Origin: Inhella inkyongensis
GTDB lineage: Bacteria > Pseudomonadota > Gammaproteobacteria > Burkholderiales > Burkholderiaceae_C
DNA length: 64,000 nucleotides
Assembly (NCBI RefSeq): GCF_005952805.1
Contig: NZ_CP040709.1
Coordinates: 2,418,001-2,482,000 of the forward strand
Direction: 5' to 3'
Below the pieces are notes generated by a model that was not told the DNA's origin, did no database searches, and worked only from the letters and a program-made list of their open reading frames with translations. The position numbers and the translations under genes are program-made. This document shows, piece after piece, positions 31,012 to 40,296 of this stretch; positions within the stretch are counted from its first letter, which is position 1, and every line of letters begins with the position of its first letter.

Positions 31012-33021
31012 ATGCTAAAGATCCCCTATCTGGACCTGCCGCCCCTTTGCGGCGCAGCTGGGACCGTGCGCCTGCCTGGCTCCAAAAGCATTTCCAACCG
31101 CCTGCTGCTGCTGGCCGCCCTGGCCGAAGGCGAGACCCGGATTGAGCAATTGCTGGAGGCCGATGACACCGCCGTGATGTTGGATGCTCTGCGCAGCCTG
31201 GGTTGTGCCTGGCACCGCAATGGCGACGGCAGCGTGACCGTGCAGGGTCTGGGCGGGCATCTACCGGTCTCGCAAGCCGATTGCTTTTTGGGCAACGCCG
31301 GTACCGCGATGCGCCCGCTCGCGGCCGCGCTGGCGCTGTTGTCCGCCCGCGATGGAGGCCGCTTCTTCTTAAGCGGCGTGGCGCGCATGCACGAGCGCCC
31401 AATTCGCGACTTGGTAGACGCCCTGCGTGGCCTGGGTTGCCAAATCGAAGATTTGGGCCAGCCGGGCTACCCACCGCTGGCCTTGTCCGGCCCCGCCCCT
31501 TTGGCCCTGGACCAGCCGGTGCGCGTGCGCGGGGATGTCTCCAGTCAGTTCCTCACCGCCCTGCTGCTCACCCTGCCCTTGGTGGCACAGCGTGCCATCG
31601 TCATCGAGGTCGAGGGCGAACTGATTTCCAAGCCTTACGTGGAAATCACCCTGGCCCTGCTGGCGCGCTTTAACGTCAAAGTGGAACGCGAAGGCTGGCA
31701 ACGCTTCACCATCCCGGCCGGCAGCCGCCTGCGTTCGCCCGGGCGCCTGGTGGTCGAGGGCGACGCCTCGGCAGCCTCCTATTTCATTGCCCTGGGCGCC
31801 CTGGGCGCCACGCAGGCGCCCGTCCGCATCGAGGGCATCGGGCGCGATGCTCTGCAGGGCGATGTGCGTTTTGCCGATGCCGCCGCTGCCATGGGGGCGC
31901 AGATCGAGTGGGAGGACCATGCGCTGCGCGTGCGCCGGGGCGCTTGGCCGCTCAAGGCCATCCAATTGGACTGCGTGGCCATTCCGGACGCGGCCATGAC
32001 CCTGGCGGTGATGGCGCTCTATGCCGATGGCCCCAGCCGCCTCTCCGGCATTGCCAGCTGGCGAGTCAAAGAGACCGACCGGATTGCCGCCATGGCGACT
32101 GAATTGCGCAAGCTCGGCGCCACGGTGGCCGAAGGCCCGGACTGGATCGAGGTGCATCCGCTGCAGAGCTGGCGGCGCACCGCCATCCACACCTACGACG
32201 ACCACCGCATGGCGATGTGCTTCTCTTTGGCCGCCCTGCACCCCCTGACCGGCACCCCACCTCAAGACTTGCGCATCCTGGACCCAGGCTGTGTGGCCAA
32301 GACCTTCCCCGACTACTTCGAGACCCTGTTCGGACTGGTGCAAGCCGATCCAGCGCACATCCCAGTGCTGTGCATCGACGGGCCGACCGCCTCGGGCAAG
32401 GGCACGCTGGCCGACCGGGTGGCCGATCAATTGGGCTACTGGGTCCTGGACTCAGGCGCGCTCTACCGGGCAACGGCGCTGGCTGCGCGCTGCGCCGGTG
32501 TGGCACTGGATGACGAACCTCGCGTGGCGGCATTGGCCGCCAGGCTGCCCTTGCACTTCGAGGCCGGACGCTGCTTTCTGGACGAAGAAGACGTCACTGA
32601 TGCCCTGCGGGCGGAAGAAGTGGGGCTGGGCGCATCGGCGGTGGCCGCCTTGCCCGCCGTGCGACAAGCCCTGCACCAGCTGCAATTGAGCTTTCGCCGC
32701 GTTCCAGGTCTGGTGGCGGACGGGCGCGACATGGGAGTCGCCATCTTTCCGCAGGCCCAACTCAAGGTATTCCTCACGGCGAGTGCCGCGCAGCGCGCCG
32801 AGCGGCGCTATAAGCAATTGATTTCCAAGGGGTTTTCGGCTAATATCGCGGGCTTGCTGCAGGATTTGGAGGCTCGGGACGCACGCGATAAATCGCGCAG
32901 CGCTTCACCTTTGGCTCCGGCGCAAGACGCCCGACTCCTGGACAACTCGGACCTCAGCATCGACGCCAGCGTCGAACAGGTTCTGGCTTGGTGGGATGAA
33001 AAGCGCGCCTTTGCGGACTGA
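31012..33021 (+). CDS. aroA-cmk: Fused EPSP synthase / cytidylate kinase
   Basis: One 669-aa chain with two complete enzymes. Residues 1 to ~445: EPSP synthase of the shikimate pathway, with [51 protein letters not shown] and [16 protein letters not shown]. Residues ~455-669: cytidylate kinase, with P-loop [43 protein letters not shown] and RRYKQL. No stop, frameshift or linker gene separates them. The two are adjacent separate genes in most proteobacteria, and fused forms are known in some Burkholderiales. The rpsA gene follows, as cmk-rpsA does widely. Confidence 0.97.
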   Translation: MLKIPYLDLPPLCGAAGTVRLPGSKSISNRLLLLAALAEGETRIEQLLEADDTAVMLDALRSLGCAWHRNGDGSVTVQGLGGHLPVSQADCFLGNAGTAMRPLAAALALLSARDGGRFFLSGVARMHERPIRDLVDALRGLGCQIEDLGQPGYPPLALSGPAPLALDQPVRVRGDVSSQFLTALLLTLPLVAQRAIVIEVEGELISKPYVEITLALLARFNVKVEREGWQRFTIPAGSRLRSPGRLVVEGDASAASYFIALGALGATQAPVRIEGIGRDALQGDVRFADAAAAMGAQIEWEDHALRVRRGAWPLKAIQLDCVAIPDAAMTLAVMALYADGPSRLSGIASWRVKETDRIAAMATELRKLGATVAEGPDWIEVHPLQSWRRTAIHTYDDHRMAMCFSLAALHPLTGTPPQDLRILDPGCVAKTFPDYFETLFGLVQADPAHIPVLCIDGPTASGKGTLADRVADQLGYWVLDSGALYRATALAARCAGVALDDEPRVAALAARLPLHFEAGRCFLDEEDVTDALRAEEVGLGASAVAALPAVRQALHQLQLSFRRVPGLVADGRDMGVAIFPQAQLKVFLTASAAQRAERRYKQLISKGFSANIAGLLQDLEARDARDKSRSASPLAPAQDARLLDNSDLSIDASVEQVLAWWDEKRAFAD

Positions 33022-33202
33022 GTGCCGGCGCTGAACTCAGCGCCTCGCACCCCGCCCCAAGGCACCCCGGTGGTCTGTGACCCCGCCCTTGGCGCCCAAG
33101 CGCCGAAGGCAGGCCGCAGGCTTTTTTGAAGCTCCGGGTGGCCGCCAGGTCGCCCGTGTTGTCGTCAGCCCCGCAGACTTTTCTGCGGACCTAGGAAACC
33201 CC
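33022..33202 (+). promoter_or_regulatory. rpsA leader region
   Basis: 181 bases without a gene between aroA-cmk and rpsA. It holds a GGCGC/GCGCC hairpin (around 33091-33104) and a TTTTTT run near 33121-33127. This is a suitable place for the rpsA promoter and for S1 autoregulation as known in E. coli, but no defined motif can be named. Confidence 0.3.
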
Positions 33203-34912
33203 ATGACTCTCACCCAAACTGCCGCCGCGGTCGACTCGTTCGCCGCAATGTTCGAAGAATCGCTGCAACGCTCCAATATGCGTTCCGGCGAGGTCGTGTC
33301 CGCCGAAGTGGTGCGCATCGATTACAACTTCGTGGTGGTGAATGCCGGCCTCAAGAGCGAAGCCTATGTGCCGCTCGAAGAGTTCAAGAATGATCTCGGC
33401 GAGATCGAAGTCCAGATCGGTGACTTCGTCTCCGTCGCTGTGGACGCCGTTGAAAACGGCTACGGCGACACCATCCTGAGCCGCGACAAGGCCAAGCGCC
33501 TGGCTTCCTGGCTGAGCCTGGAGACCGCGCTGGAGTCTGGCGACTTCGTCACCGGCACCGTCAGCGGCAAGGTCAAGGGCGGCCTGACCGTGATGGTCAA
33601 TGGCATCCGCGCCTTCCTGCCGGGTTCGCTGATCGACACCCGCCCGGTCAAGGATCTGAGCCCGTTCGAGGGCAAGACCATGGAGTTCAAGGTCATCAAG
33701 CTGGACCGCAAGCGCAACAACGTTGTGCTGTCGCGTCGCGCGGTGGTCGAGGCCTCGATGGGCGAAGAGCGCGCCAAGCTGCTGGAAACCCTGTCCGAAG
33801 GCGCCATCGTCAACGGCGTGGTCAAGAACATCACCGAATACGGTGCGTTCGTGGACCTGGGCGGCATCGACGGCCTGCTGCACATCACCGACATGGCCTG
33901 GCGCCGTGTCCGTCACCCGAGCGAAGTGGTGACGGTGGGTCAAGAGCTGACCGCCAAGGTGCTGAAGTTTGACGCCGAGAAGAACCGCGTCTCGCTGGGC
34001 ATCAAGCAGTTGGGCGACGACCCCTGGATGGGCGTGGCCCGCCGCTACCCGAACAGCACCCGCCTGTTCGGCAAGGTCACCAACATCGCTGACTACGGCG
34101 CCTTCGTGGAAATCGAACCCGGCATCGAAGGCCTGGTGCACGTTTCCGAAATGGACTGGACCAACAAGAACGTCGCCCCCACCAAGGTGGTGACCCTGGG
34201 CCAGGAAGTCGAAGTCATGGTGCTGGAGATCGACGAAGACAAGCGTCGCATCTCGCTGGGCATGAAGCAGTGCCGCGCCAATCCGTGGGAAGAGTTCGCC
34301 GAGAACTTCAAACGCGGCGACAAGGTCAAGGGCCCGATCAAGTCGATCACCGACTTCGGCATCTTCATCGGCCTGGCCGCTGGCATCGACGGTCTGGTGC
34401 ACCTGAGCGACCTGTCTTGGAACGAGACCGGCGAAGCCGCCGTGCGCAACTTCAAGAAGGGCCAGGAGATCGAGGCCGTGGTGTTGGCCGTGGACGTCGA
34501 GCGCGAGCGCATCAGCCTGGGCATCAAGCAGATGGACAGCGACCCCTTCACCAACTTCACCTCGGTCAACGACCGTGGCGCCACCGTGACCGGCAAGGTC
34601 AAGGCTGTGGATCCGCGTGGCGCTGAGGTGGACCTGGGCGAAGACATCATTGCTTACCTGCCGGCCAGCGAACTGAGCCGCGACCGCGTGGAAGACGCTC
34701 GCAACCTGCTGAAGGAAGGCGACGAAGTCACCGCCCTGATCATCAACGTGGACCGCAAGTCGCGTTCGATCAAGCTGTCGATCAAGGCCAAGGACGACGC
34801 CGATTCGCAAGAAGCGATGAAGAACCTGTCGGCCACCTCCGAGCGTGAAAACGCCGGCACCACCAGCCTGGGCGCCCTGCTGCGCGCCAAGCTGGACAAG
34901 GGCGGCAACTAA
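33203..34912 (+). CDS. rpsA: 30S ribosomal protein S1
   Basis: mRNA-binding ribosomal protein needed for initiation on structured messages. 569 aa from the ATG at 33203; an upstream in-frame start adds 42 atypical residues. Six S1 OB-fold repeats are visible, e.g. [40 protein letters not shown] and [20 protein letters not shown], each followed by the LLHITDM / [13 protein letters not shown] strand. The C-terminal repeat is the most divergent. Followed by a terminator and ihfB, the conserved rpsA-ihfB order. Confidence 0.98.
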   Translation: MTLTQTAAAVDSFAAMFEESLQRSNMRSGEVVSAEVVRIDYNFVVVNAGLKSEAYVPLEEFKNDLGEIEVQIGDFVSVAVDAVENGYGDTILSRDKAKRLASWLSLETALESGDFVTGTVSGKVKGGLTVMVNGIRAFLPGSLIDTRPVKDLSPFEGKTMEFKVIKLDRKRNNVVLSRRAVVEASMGEERAKLLETLSEGAIVNGVVKNITEYGAFVDLGGIDGLLHITDMAWRRVRHPSEVVTVGQELTAKVLKFDAEKNRVSLGIKQLGDDPWMGVARRYPNSTRLFGKVTNIADYGAFVEIEPGIEGLVHVSEMDWTNKNVAPTKVVTLGQEVEVMVLEIDEDKRRISLGMKQCRANPWEEFAENFKRGDKVKGPIKSITDFGIFIGLAAGIDGLVHLSDLSWNETGEAAVRNFKKGQEIEAVVLAVDVERERISLGIKQMDSDPFTNFTSVNDRGATVTGKVKAVDPRGAEVDLGEDIIAYLPASELSRDRVEDARNLLKEGDEVTALIINVDRKSRSIKLSIKAKDDADSQEAMKNLSATSERENAGTTSLGALLRAKLDKGGN

Positions 34913-34960
34913 ATCAGCCGACCCCAGGCGTCCGCCCCGGCGGACGCCCGCTATCCTTGA

Positions 34961-34990
34961 GGGCTCGCGCATTCCACGCGGGCCCTTTTT
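34961..34990 (+). terminator. Terminator between rpsA and ihfB
   Basis: 9-bp stem GGGCTCGCG / CGCGGGCCC (one G-U pair) followed by TTTTT. An upstream GGCGTCCGCC / GGCGGACGCC hairpin lies at 34927-34948. The ihfB start is only 15 bases further, so ihfB needs read-through or a nearby promoter. Confidence 0.75.
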
Positions 34991-35004
34991 CTTGCTGCGC
35001 CACC

Positions 35005-35304
35005 ATGACCCGCTCTGATCTAGTCACCTTGCTTGCCGAACGCTTTCCGCAGATCACGCAGAAGGACACCGAGTTCGCGGTGAAGACCATTCTTGACGCC
35101 ATGAGCGATGCCCTGGCGCATGGCCACCGCATCGAGATTCGGGGCTTCGGCAGCTTCTCGGTCAACCGTCGTCCGCCGCGCATGGGCCGTAACCCGCGCA
35201 CCGGCGAGCAAGTGCCCATCCCGGAAAAACTGGTGCCGCACTTCAAGCCGGGCAAGGCCCTGCGCGAAGCCGTCGAAGCCCAGGGCAAAGCCGAGACCCG
35301 CTGA
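35005..35304 (+). CDS. ihfB: Integration host factor beta subunit
   Basis: Sequence-specific DNA-bending protein acting as heterodimer with IhfA. 99 aa from the ATG at 35005 ([16 protein letters not shown]), the standard N-terminus. An in-frame upstream start would add 16 residues crossing the terminator. Seen: [20 protein letters not shown] with the NPRTGE beta-arm and the C-terminal [13 protein letters not shown]. Confidence 0.97.
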   Translation: MTRSDLVTLLAERFPQITQKDTEFAVKTILDAMSDALAHGHRIEIRGFGSFSVNRRPPRMGRNPRTGEQVPIPEKLVPHFKPGKALREAVEAQGKAETR

Positions 35305-35307
35305 GCC

Positions 35308-35598
35308 ATGCGGCTGCTGACCTGGCTGCTGCGCGCCTTTCTGTTCTTCGTGCTGTTCGCCTTTGCGCTGAACAACACGCAGACGGTGACCGTGCATTGG
35401 TTCTTCGGCCATGCCTGGAGCACCCCCCAAGTCTTCGTCGTGCTGGCCAGCTTCGCTGCCGGTGCCGCCTTGGGTGTGTTGGCCATGGTGCCGGCCTGGT
35501 GGCGTCAGCGCAGCCAGATCAAACGTCAGCGCCCGGTGAGCGAGGCCACTTCCTCTTTCAGCGCAGAGCCCCCAGCCGGTATTCGTGATGGACTTTGA
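35308..35598 (+). CDS. lapA: LapA-type inner-membrane protein (DUF1049)
   Basis: 96 aa with two membrane helices (about residues 5-22 and 42-63) and a short basic cytoplasmic tail. The NNTQTVTVHWFFG segment between helices is characteristic of LapA, which acts with LapB in lipopolysaccharide assembly control. It starts 3 bases after ihfB and overlaps lapB by 11 bases. Confidence 0.9.
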   Translation: MRLLTWLLRAFLFFVLFAFALNNTQTVTVHWFFGHAWSTPQVFVVLASFAAGAALGVLAMVPAWWRQRSQIKRQRPVSEATSSFSAEPPAGIRDGL

Positions 35599-36736
35599 TC
35601 CGCTCTGGCTGCTGGTCCTGCCCCTGGTCTTCGGCATGGGATGGCTGGCCTCGCGCCTGGACCTGCGCCAGGCCAAGCGCGACCCACGTGACGCCTCCAA
35701 ACCCTACTTCCAGGGCCTGAACTTCTTGCTGAACGAGCAGCAGGACAAGGCCATCGACGCCTTCATCGAAGCCGTCCAGCACGATCCCGACACCGCCGAA
35801 CTGCATTTCGCCCTGGGTAATCTGTTCCGCCGTCGCGGCGAGACCGAGCGCGCTGTTCGCGTGCATCAGCATCTACTGCAGCGCGGGGACCTGCCCGCCC
35901 TGGAGCGCGCCCGTGCCCAGCACGCGCTGGCGCAGGACTTCTTCAAAGCCGGCCTGTTTGACCGCGCCGAGGCCGCCTACCGCGCGCTGCGCGGCACCGT
36001 GTTCGAGCCCGAGGCTGACCTGGCCCTGCTCAGTCTGTATGAGCGCTCGCGCGACTGGGCGCAGGCGGGCCCTGTGGCACAGGCGCTGGAAGAGCGCGGC
36101 ATGGGCTCCTTTGCGGCCCGTCGGGCCCACTACCTGTGCGAGCAAGCTCTGCAAGCACGCAGCGAAGGTCAGACGCCGCAGGCCCTGGCCTTGCTGCAGC
36201 AAGCCCGTCAGATAGCGCCGGGCCACCCGCGCGCCCAGATGTTGATGGGGCAATGGGCCCTGGCCCAAGGCGATTCCCAGGCCGCGCTGGGGCACTTCGA
36301 AGCCCTGCTCTCAACCTGCCCGGCCAGTTTCAATCTCGCCGCCGCCGACTACGCCCGTGCAGCGCAACAGGCGCAGGGATCGGCGCCCATCGAACGGGCC
36401 GGCAAGTTGCTGGAGGCGCGCTACAGCCAGGACCACGCGCTGGCCCTGGTGCTGGCGCTGAACCAGTTGCAACCCGACCGTCAGGCCGAACGCCTGAGCC
36501 AGCATCTCAAGCTGCAACCTGGCTCGCTCAATGCGGCCAAGGGGCTGTTCTCGGCCCTGGACCTGGCCGGTGCGGCCTCCGCGGCCCAAATCCAGCCCAC
36601 CCTCGAACGGGCCGCCAAGCCGCTGATGCGCCACCGCTGCGCCGCCTGCGGCTTCGAAGCCGCCCACTACTTTTGGCAATGCCCGGGCTGCCTGAGCTGG
36701 GACAGCTTCCCCCCCCACCCCGTAGAAGAGCTATGA
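35588..36736 (+). CDS. lapB: LapB, TPR/rubredoxin-like LPS assembly regulator
   Basis: Membrane-tethered adaptor that controls LpxC turnover by FtsH and organises LPS synthesis enzymes. 382 aa. Seen: an N-terminal membrane helix (WLLVLPLVFGMGWLASR), tandem TPR repeats through residues ~45-330, and a C-terminal zinc-binding rubredoxin-like knuckle with CAACGF and CPGCLSW. A GTG immediately upstream is an alternative start. The stop overlaps the next glycosyltransferase start (ATGA). Its partner FtsH is encoded at 0.4-2.3 kb. Confidence 0.94.
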   Translation: MDFDPLWLLVLPLVFGMGWLASRLDLRQAKRDPRDASKPYFQGLNFLLNEQQDKAIDAFIEAVQHDPDTAELHFALGNLFRRRGETERAVRVHQHLLQRGDLPALERARAQHALAQDFFKAGLFDRAEAAYRALRGTVFEPEADLALLSLYERSRDWAQAGPVAQALEERGMGSFAARRAHYLCEQALQARSEGQTPQALALLQQARQIAPGHPRAQMLMGQWALAQGDSQAALGHFEALLSTCPASFNLAAADYARAAQQAQGSAPIERAGKLLEARYSQDHALALVLALNQLQPDRQAERLSQHLKLQPGSLNAAKGLFSALDLAGAASAAQIQPTLERAAKPLMRHRCAACGFEAAHYFWQCPGCLSWDSFPPHPVEEL

Positions 36737-37479
36737 CCCTCCAAACAAGCGGTGGCGATCGCTTCATCATGTGCATGAAGTGGGGCACCAAGTACGGCCC
36801 CGAGTATGTGAACCGGCTCTACGCCATGGTGCGCCGCCATCTGCGCGGTCCGTTTCGCTTCGTCTGCCTGACCGATCGCAGCGAGGGCGTGCGCCCCGAG
36901 GTCGAATGCCTGCCCATCCCTGAGCTGAAGCTGCCCGCCGGCATCCCTGAGCGCGGCTGGACCAAGCTGACCAGCTTCGAGGCCGATCTGCACGGCCTTC
37001 GTGGTACCGCGCTGTTCCTGGACCTGGATGTGGTGATCGTGGACGACATCACCCCCTTCTTTGAGGCGCCAGGCGACTTCCTCATCATTCACGACTGGAA
37101 GCGCCCCTGGCGGGTCACGGGCAATTCTTCGGTCTATCGCTTCGAGCTCGGTACGCATGCCGAACTGTTGGCCAATTTCCGCGCCAATTTCGAGTCCATC
37201 CGCGCGCAGTTCCGCAACGAGCAAGCCTATCTGTCGGACTGGCTGCACGCCCGCGGCAAGCTGCAGTACTGGGACGGCCGCTGGTGCGCCAGCTGGAAAT
37301 ACCACTGCCTGCCCCTTTGGCCCACGAGCTATTGGCGTGACCCCTTCATCCCCGAAGGCGCCCGCATCCTGGTCTTTCACGGTGTGATGAACCCGCCCGA
37401 TGCCCTGGCCGGCCGCAGCAATGGCAATTGGCGCCATGCGCGTCCAGCGCCTTGGATCGCCGATCACTGGCGCGAGTGA
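36733..37479 (+). CDS. GT-A-fold glycosyltransferase-like protein, probably LPS core
   Basis: 248 aa. The N-terminal CMKWGTKYGPEYVNRLYAMV and FRFVCLTDRSEGV segments, with a DxD-like LFLDLDVVIVDD around residue 95, indicate a nucleotide-sugar-dependent GT-A enzyme. Later features are VTGNSSVYRFELG, WCASWKYHCLP and a C-terminal FHGVMNPPDAL. The donor and acceptor sugars cannot be told. Translation is coupled to lapB by a 4-base overlap, and three further glycosyltransferases and msbA follow, so a role in LPS or lipooligosaccharide core assembly is inferred. Confidence 0.72.
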   Translation: MTLQTSGGDRFIMCMKWGTKYGPEYVNRLYAMVRRHLRGPFRFVCLTDRSEGVRPEVECLPIPELKLPAGIPERGWTKLTSFEADLHGLRGTALFLDLDVVIVDDITPFFEAPGDFLIIHDWKRPWRVTGNSSVYRFELGTHAELLANFRANFESIRAQFRNEQAYLSDWLHARGKLQYWDGRWCASWKYHCLPLWPTSYWRDPFIPEGARILVFHGVMNPPDALAGRSNGNWRHARPAPWIADHWRE

Positions 37480-37496
37480 CCGAGAAACGGCCCAGC

Positions 37497-38504
37497 ATGC
37501 GCATCCTCGTTCTGTTGCGCGATCAATCGCCCAACGGCATCACGACCTACAACCGCATCGTGGCGGAGCACTTGCGTCACCAAGGCCATGTGGTTGACGT
37601 GTGGCCGCCAGCACCCGGCTGGCGCCGTGCCCTGCCCCTGCACCGCTGGAGCGTCCCGTTGTTGAGTGGCGCAGTCAAGGGCTTCCAGCCCGACCTGATC
37701 TTCATCAGCCATTACACCCAGGCCGAATTGGCCGCCTCGCTGTCGCAACAGCTGGGCGTACCCTGGGTGGCTTGCATGCACAACGGCCATTCACCGGCTC
37801 GCATGGCGCAGTGGAAGGCCTTGTTTGGTTCAGCCGCCGGCGTGGTGACCATGTGCGAGAACCTGCACCAGAAGTACAGCCAGTTGATCGGCGCATCCCG
37901 TCCGTCCGTGCTGCTGTCGCGCCTGCCCATTGCGGCGCCGCTTCTCGCGCCGCGCGGACAAGGACCGCTGACCCTGGCTTATTGCTCGCGCATGAGCGGA
38001 CAAAAAGGCCCGCGCTGCGCGGCCTGGCTGCGTGCGGTGGCCAGCCTGCCAGAGGCCCAGGAGTTCAAGGTGCGCGTCATCGGCGGCGGCAGCTATCTGC
38101 CGCAGCTCAAGAGCTTGGCGCAGGAACTGAAGCTGGCCGTCGAGTTCACCGGTTTGGTCCCCGACGCCAGCCCCTATCTGGCCGATGTCGATGTGATGAC
38201 CGGGGCCGGCTACGCGCTGATGGAGGGCATGGTGCGCGGTGCCAGCGCCGTGGCCCTGGGCTTTGCCGGCTGCTGGGGCGCGGTCACCGCCGAGAACTTC
38301 CATCGGGCCGTGGCCGTGAACTTCGGAGACCACTGCGACACGCCCTTGCCGGAGGACGCTCAAGCCCTGGCCGCCGCACTTCAGCAGGCCATCGCCCTGC
38401 GCCGCGGAGACGGTGCGGAACGCCTGACTGCGCTGGCCCGTCAGCACTTCGACGCCCCCACTGTGGTGTCCGAATTGGCCGACTACTTTCAAGCGCTGCG
38501 TTGA
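37497..38504 (+). CDS. Family 4-like glycosyltransferase, probably LPS core
   Basis: 335 aa from the ATG at 37497 (MRILVLLRDQSPNGITTYNR); a longer frame overlaps the previous gene and is rejected. GT-B fold: N-terminal acceptor half with DLIFISHYTQAE and VACMHNGH, C-terminal donor half with LAYCSRMSGQKGPRCAAWLR, VRVIGGGSYLPQLKSLAQEL and a final DVDVMTGAGYALMEGM in place of the common EPFG segment. It lies in the four-gene glycosyltransferase cluster before msbA; specificity unknown. Confidence 0.78.
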   Translation: MRILVLLRDQSPNGITTYNRIVAEHLRHQGHVVDVWPPAPGWRRALPLHRWSVPLLSGAVKGFQPDLIFISHYTQAELAASLSQQLGVPWVACMHNGHSPARMAQWKALFGSAAGVVTMCENLHQKYSQLIGASRPSVLLSRLPIAAPLLAPRGQGPLTLAYCSRMSGQKGPRCAAWLRAVASLPEAQEFKVRVIGGGSYLPQLKSLAQELKLAVEFTGLVPDASPYLADVDVMTGAGYALMEGMVRGASAVALGFAGCWGAVTAENFHRAVAVNFGDHCDTPLPEDAQALAAALQQAIALRRGDGAERLTALARQHFDAPTVVSELADYFQALR

Positions 38505-38521
38505 ACCACGCGCGAAAACGC

Positions 38522-39259
38522 ATGCTGCCCATCCGTTTCATCAACCTGGACCGCGACGCCCAGCGCTGTGCCGGCATGTTGGCCCAGGGCCAGGCCCAAG
38601 GCCTGACCCTCGAACGCCACCCTGGCGTGCTCTGGACCGCCCTACCCGCCACCGAGCAAGACCGCCACTACGACGCCGCGCTGAACCAGCGCCAATTCCA
38701 TCGCCCGCTGGTGAATGGCGAGAAGGGCTGCTATGCCAGCCACATCAGCTGCTGGCAATGGCTGCTGGACTCGCCCCACCCCGCCCTGATCGTCTTGGAA
38801 GACGATGTGCGTCTCGGGCCGCAGTTCAAGGCGGCCATCACCGCCATCGAGGCCCTGAAGCGCCCCTGGGATCACATCAAGTTGATCGGCCGCCAGGCCG
38901 TGGGCAAGAGCGAAAAGCTGGCGGGCTCCCAAGCTTTGACCGAGGGCCTGCGCCTGGCGCGTTACCGCCGCATCCCCAGCTTCACCGCGGGTTATGCCGT
39001 TTCGCGACAGGGTGCCACCAAGTTGCTGGCCAGCCGGCTGCCCTTTGGACGTCCGGTTGACGACGATTTGCGCCACTGGTGGGAATGCCAGCGCCTGGAA
39101 GTGCTGGGGGTGCAACCCGATGTACTGAGTCTGGATGAGAGCAGCCTGCAGAGCTCCATCGAACCCAAGGGCGACGCCCGCAGCTTGGGGCTGCGCCTGC
39201 GCAAGGCCGGCTACAAGCTGAACTACAACCTCGCAAACAGCTGGCACCGGCTGCGCTGA
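38522..39259 (+). CDS. Family 25 glycosyltransferase (LPS biosynthesis type)
   Basis: 245 aa. Seen: N-terminal IRFINLDRDAQRCAGM, the NGEKGCYASHISCWQWLLD block that defines GT25, LIVLEDDVRLGPQF (the metal-binding acidic site), and SFTAGYAVSRQGA followed by PVDDDLRHWW. GT25 enzymes in Neisseria, Haemophilus and relatives add galactose or similar sugars to lipooligosaccharide. A TTG overlapping the previous stop could be an earlier start. The next gene begins 2 bases after the stop. Confidence 0.85.
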   Translation: MLPIRFINLDRDAQRCAGMLAQGQAQGLTLERHPGVLWTALPATEQDRHYDAALNQRQFHRPLVNGEKGCYASHISCWQWLLDSPHPALIVLEDDVRLGPQFKAAITAIEALKRPWDHIKLIGRQAVGKSEKLAGSQALTEGLRLARYRRIPSFTAGYAVSRQGATKLLASRLPFGRPVDDDLRHWWECQRLEVLGVQPDVLSLDESSLQSSIEPKGDARSLGLRLRKAGYKLNYNLANSWHRLR

Positions 39260-39261
39260 GC

Positions 39262-40296
39262 ATGCGAATTGCGCACCTGATGCTGACCCGCCATTTCGCC
39301 GGCAGCGAACGCTATGCGGTCGAACTGGCCAACGCCCAGGCCGAGCGGCATGAGGTGGCCATGCTGCTGCCCAAGGCGGCCCAAGGCGATTCACCCCAGA
39401 CCTGGGCGCGCCACCTCGACCCCAGGGTGCAGCAGATCCCCTTGCCCAACGCCCGCTGGCTGCAGCCCTGGGCCGCCCGGCGGGCGCTGAACGCCTGGCA
39501 GCCTGAGGTGGCCCACGCTCATCTGAGCCTGGGTTGCAAGGCTTTGGGGGGCTGGCGCGCGCCCAAGACCCTGCGAGTGGCCACCCTGCACATTGAGTAC
39601 AAGCCCCAGCAGCACGCCAGGCTGGACGCCTTGATCGCCATTGCGCCCTGGCAATTGTCCGCACTGCCCGCCCTGCCCACCGGGCTGCGCGAGCACTGCG
39701 AGGCCATCGCCAATTGGTCGAAGGCCCGCCCCAGCAGCCCCGGCGCGCGCGAACGCCAGCGCCAGCAATGGGGCGTAGGGCCGGATGAATTCCTCATTGG
39801 CACCCTGGGTCGGGCCGAGCAGAGCAAGGGCTGGGAGGTCTTGCTGCAGGCATTCGAGCAAGCCGCCCTGCCGCAAGCCCGCCTGGTCCTGGTCGGCCAG
39901 GGTCGTGACTGGGCTTCGCTGCGCAAGCGCGCCCCACAGCAGGTCCTCATGCCCGGCTTCACACAGGCCCCGCAAGACTGCCTGGCCGCCTTCGACCTTT
40001 TCGTCAGCGCCGCCCACAGCGAGCCCTTCGGCCTGGTGTTCCTGGAAGCCATGCACGCCGGCCTGCCCATCTTGGCCACGCGAACAGAGGGCGCGCAGTT
40101 CTTGGGCCGCGAGTTCCTGGGCCGCGTTCCCGTGGGTGATGCCGCAGCCCTGGCTGACGCCCTGCGCGCCGCGGCCGCGCAAAGGCCGGCCCGGCGCACC
40201 TACCGGATGGACGATTTCGAGCCCGATGCGCAAATCGCACGCATCGAGAACTTTTATCAGCGCGAGCGAGCTCGCCTGCTGGCTGCAAGCGCATGA
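39262..40296 (+). CDS. Family 4 glycosyltransferase, probably LPS core
   Basis: 344 aa, GT-B fold. N-terminal MLTRHFAGSERYAVELANAQ (acceptor side), VAHAHLSLGCKALG, then the donor domain with GTLGRAEQSKGWEVLLQAFE, LVLVGQGRDWASL, the catalytic-type AAHSEPFGLVFLEAMHAGLP and ATRTEGAQF. The EPFGLVFLEA segment is the classic GT4 E-x7-E motif. It is coupled to msbA by an ATGA overlap, tying it to LPS precursor export. Confidence 0.85.
   Translation: MRIAHLMLTRHFAGSERYAVELANAQAERHEVAMLLPKAAQGDSPQTWARHLDPRVQQIPLPNARWLQPWAARRALNAWQPEVAHAHLSLGCKALGGWRAPKTLRVATLHIEYKPQQHARLDALIAIAPWQLSALPALPTGLREHCEAIANWSKARPSSPGARERQRQQWGVGPDEFLIGTLGRAEQSKGWEVLLQAFEQAALPQARLVLVGQGRDWASLRKRAPQQVLMPGFTQAPQDCLAAFDLFVSAAHSEPFGLVFLEAMHAGLPILATRTEGAQFLGREFLGRVPVGDAAALADALRAAAAQRPARRTYRMDDFEPDAQIARIENFYQRERARLLAASA

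Noticed and set aside
33191..34972. 593-residue open frame antisense to rpsA
   Set aside because: Mirror of the S1 repeats; rpsA is clearly the real gene.
37601..39259. Apparent 552-residue fusion frame across two glycosyltransferases
   Set aside because: The first half is an out-of-frame reading of the GT4 gene; only the part from 38522 is a real GT25 enzyme.
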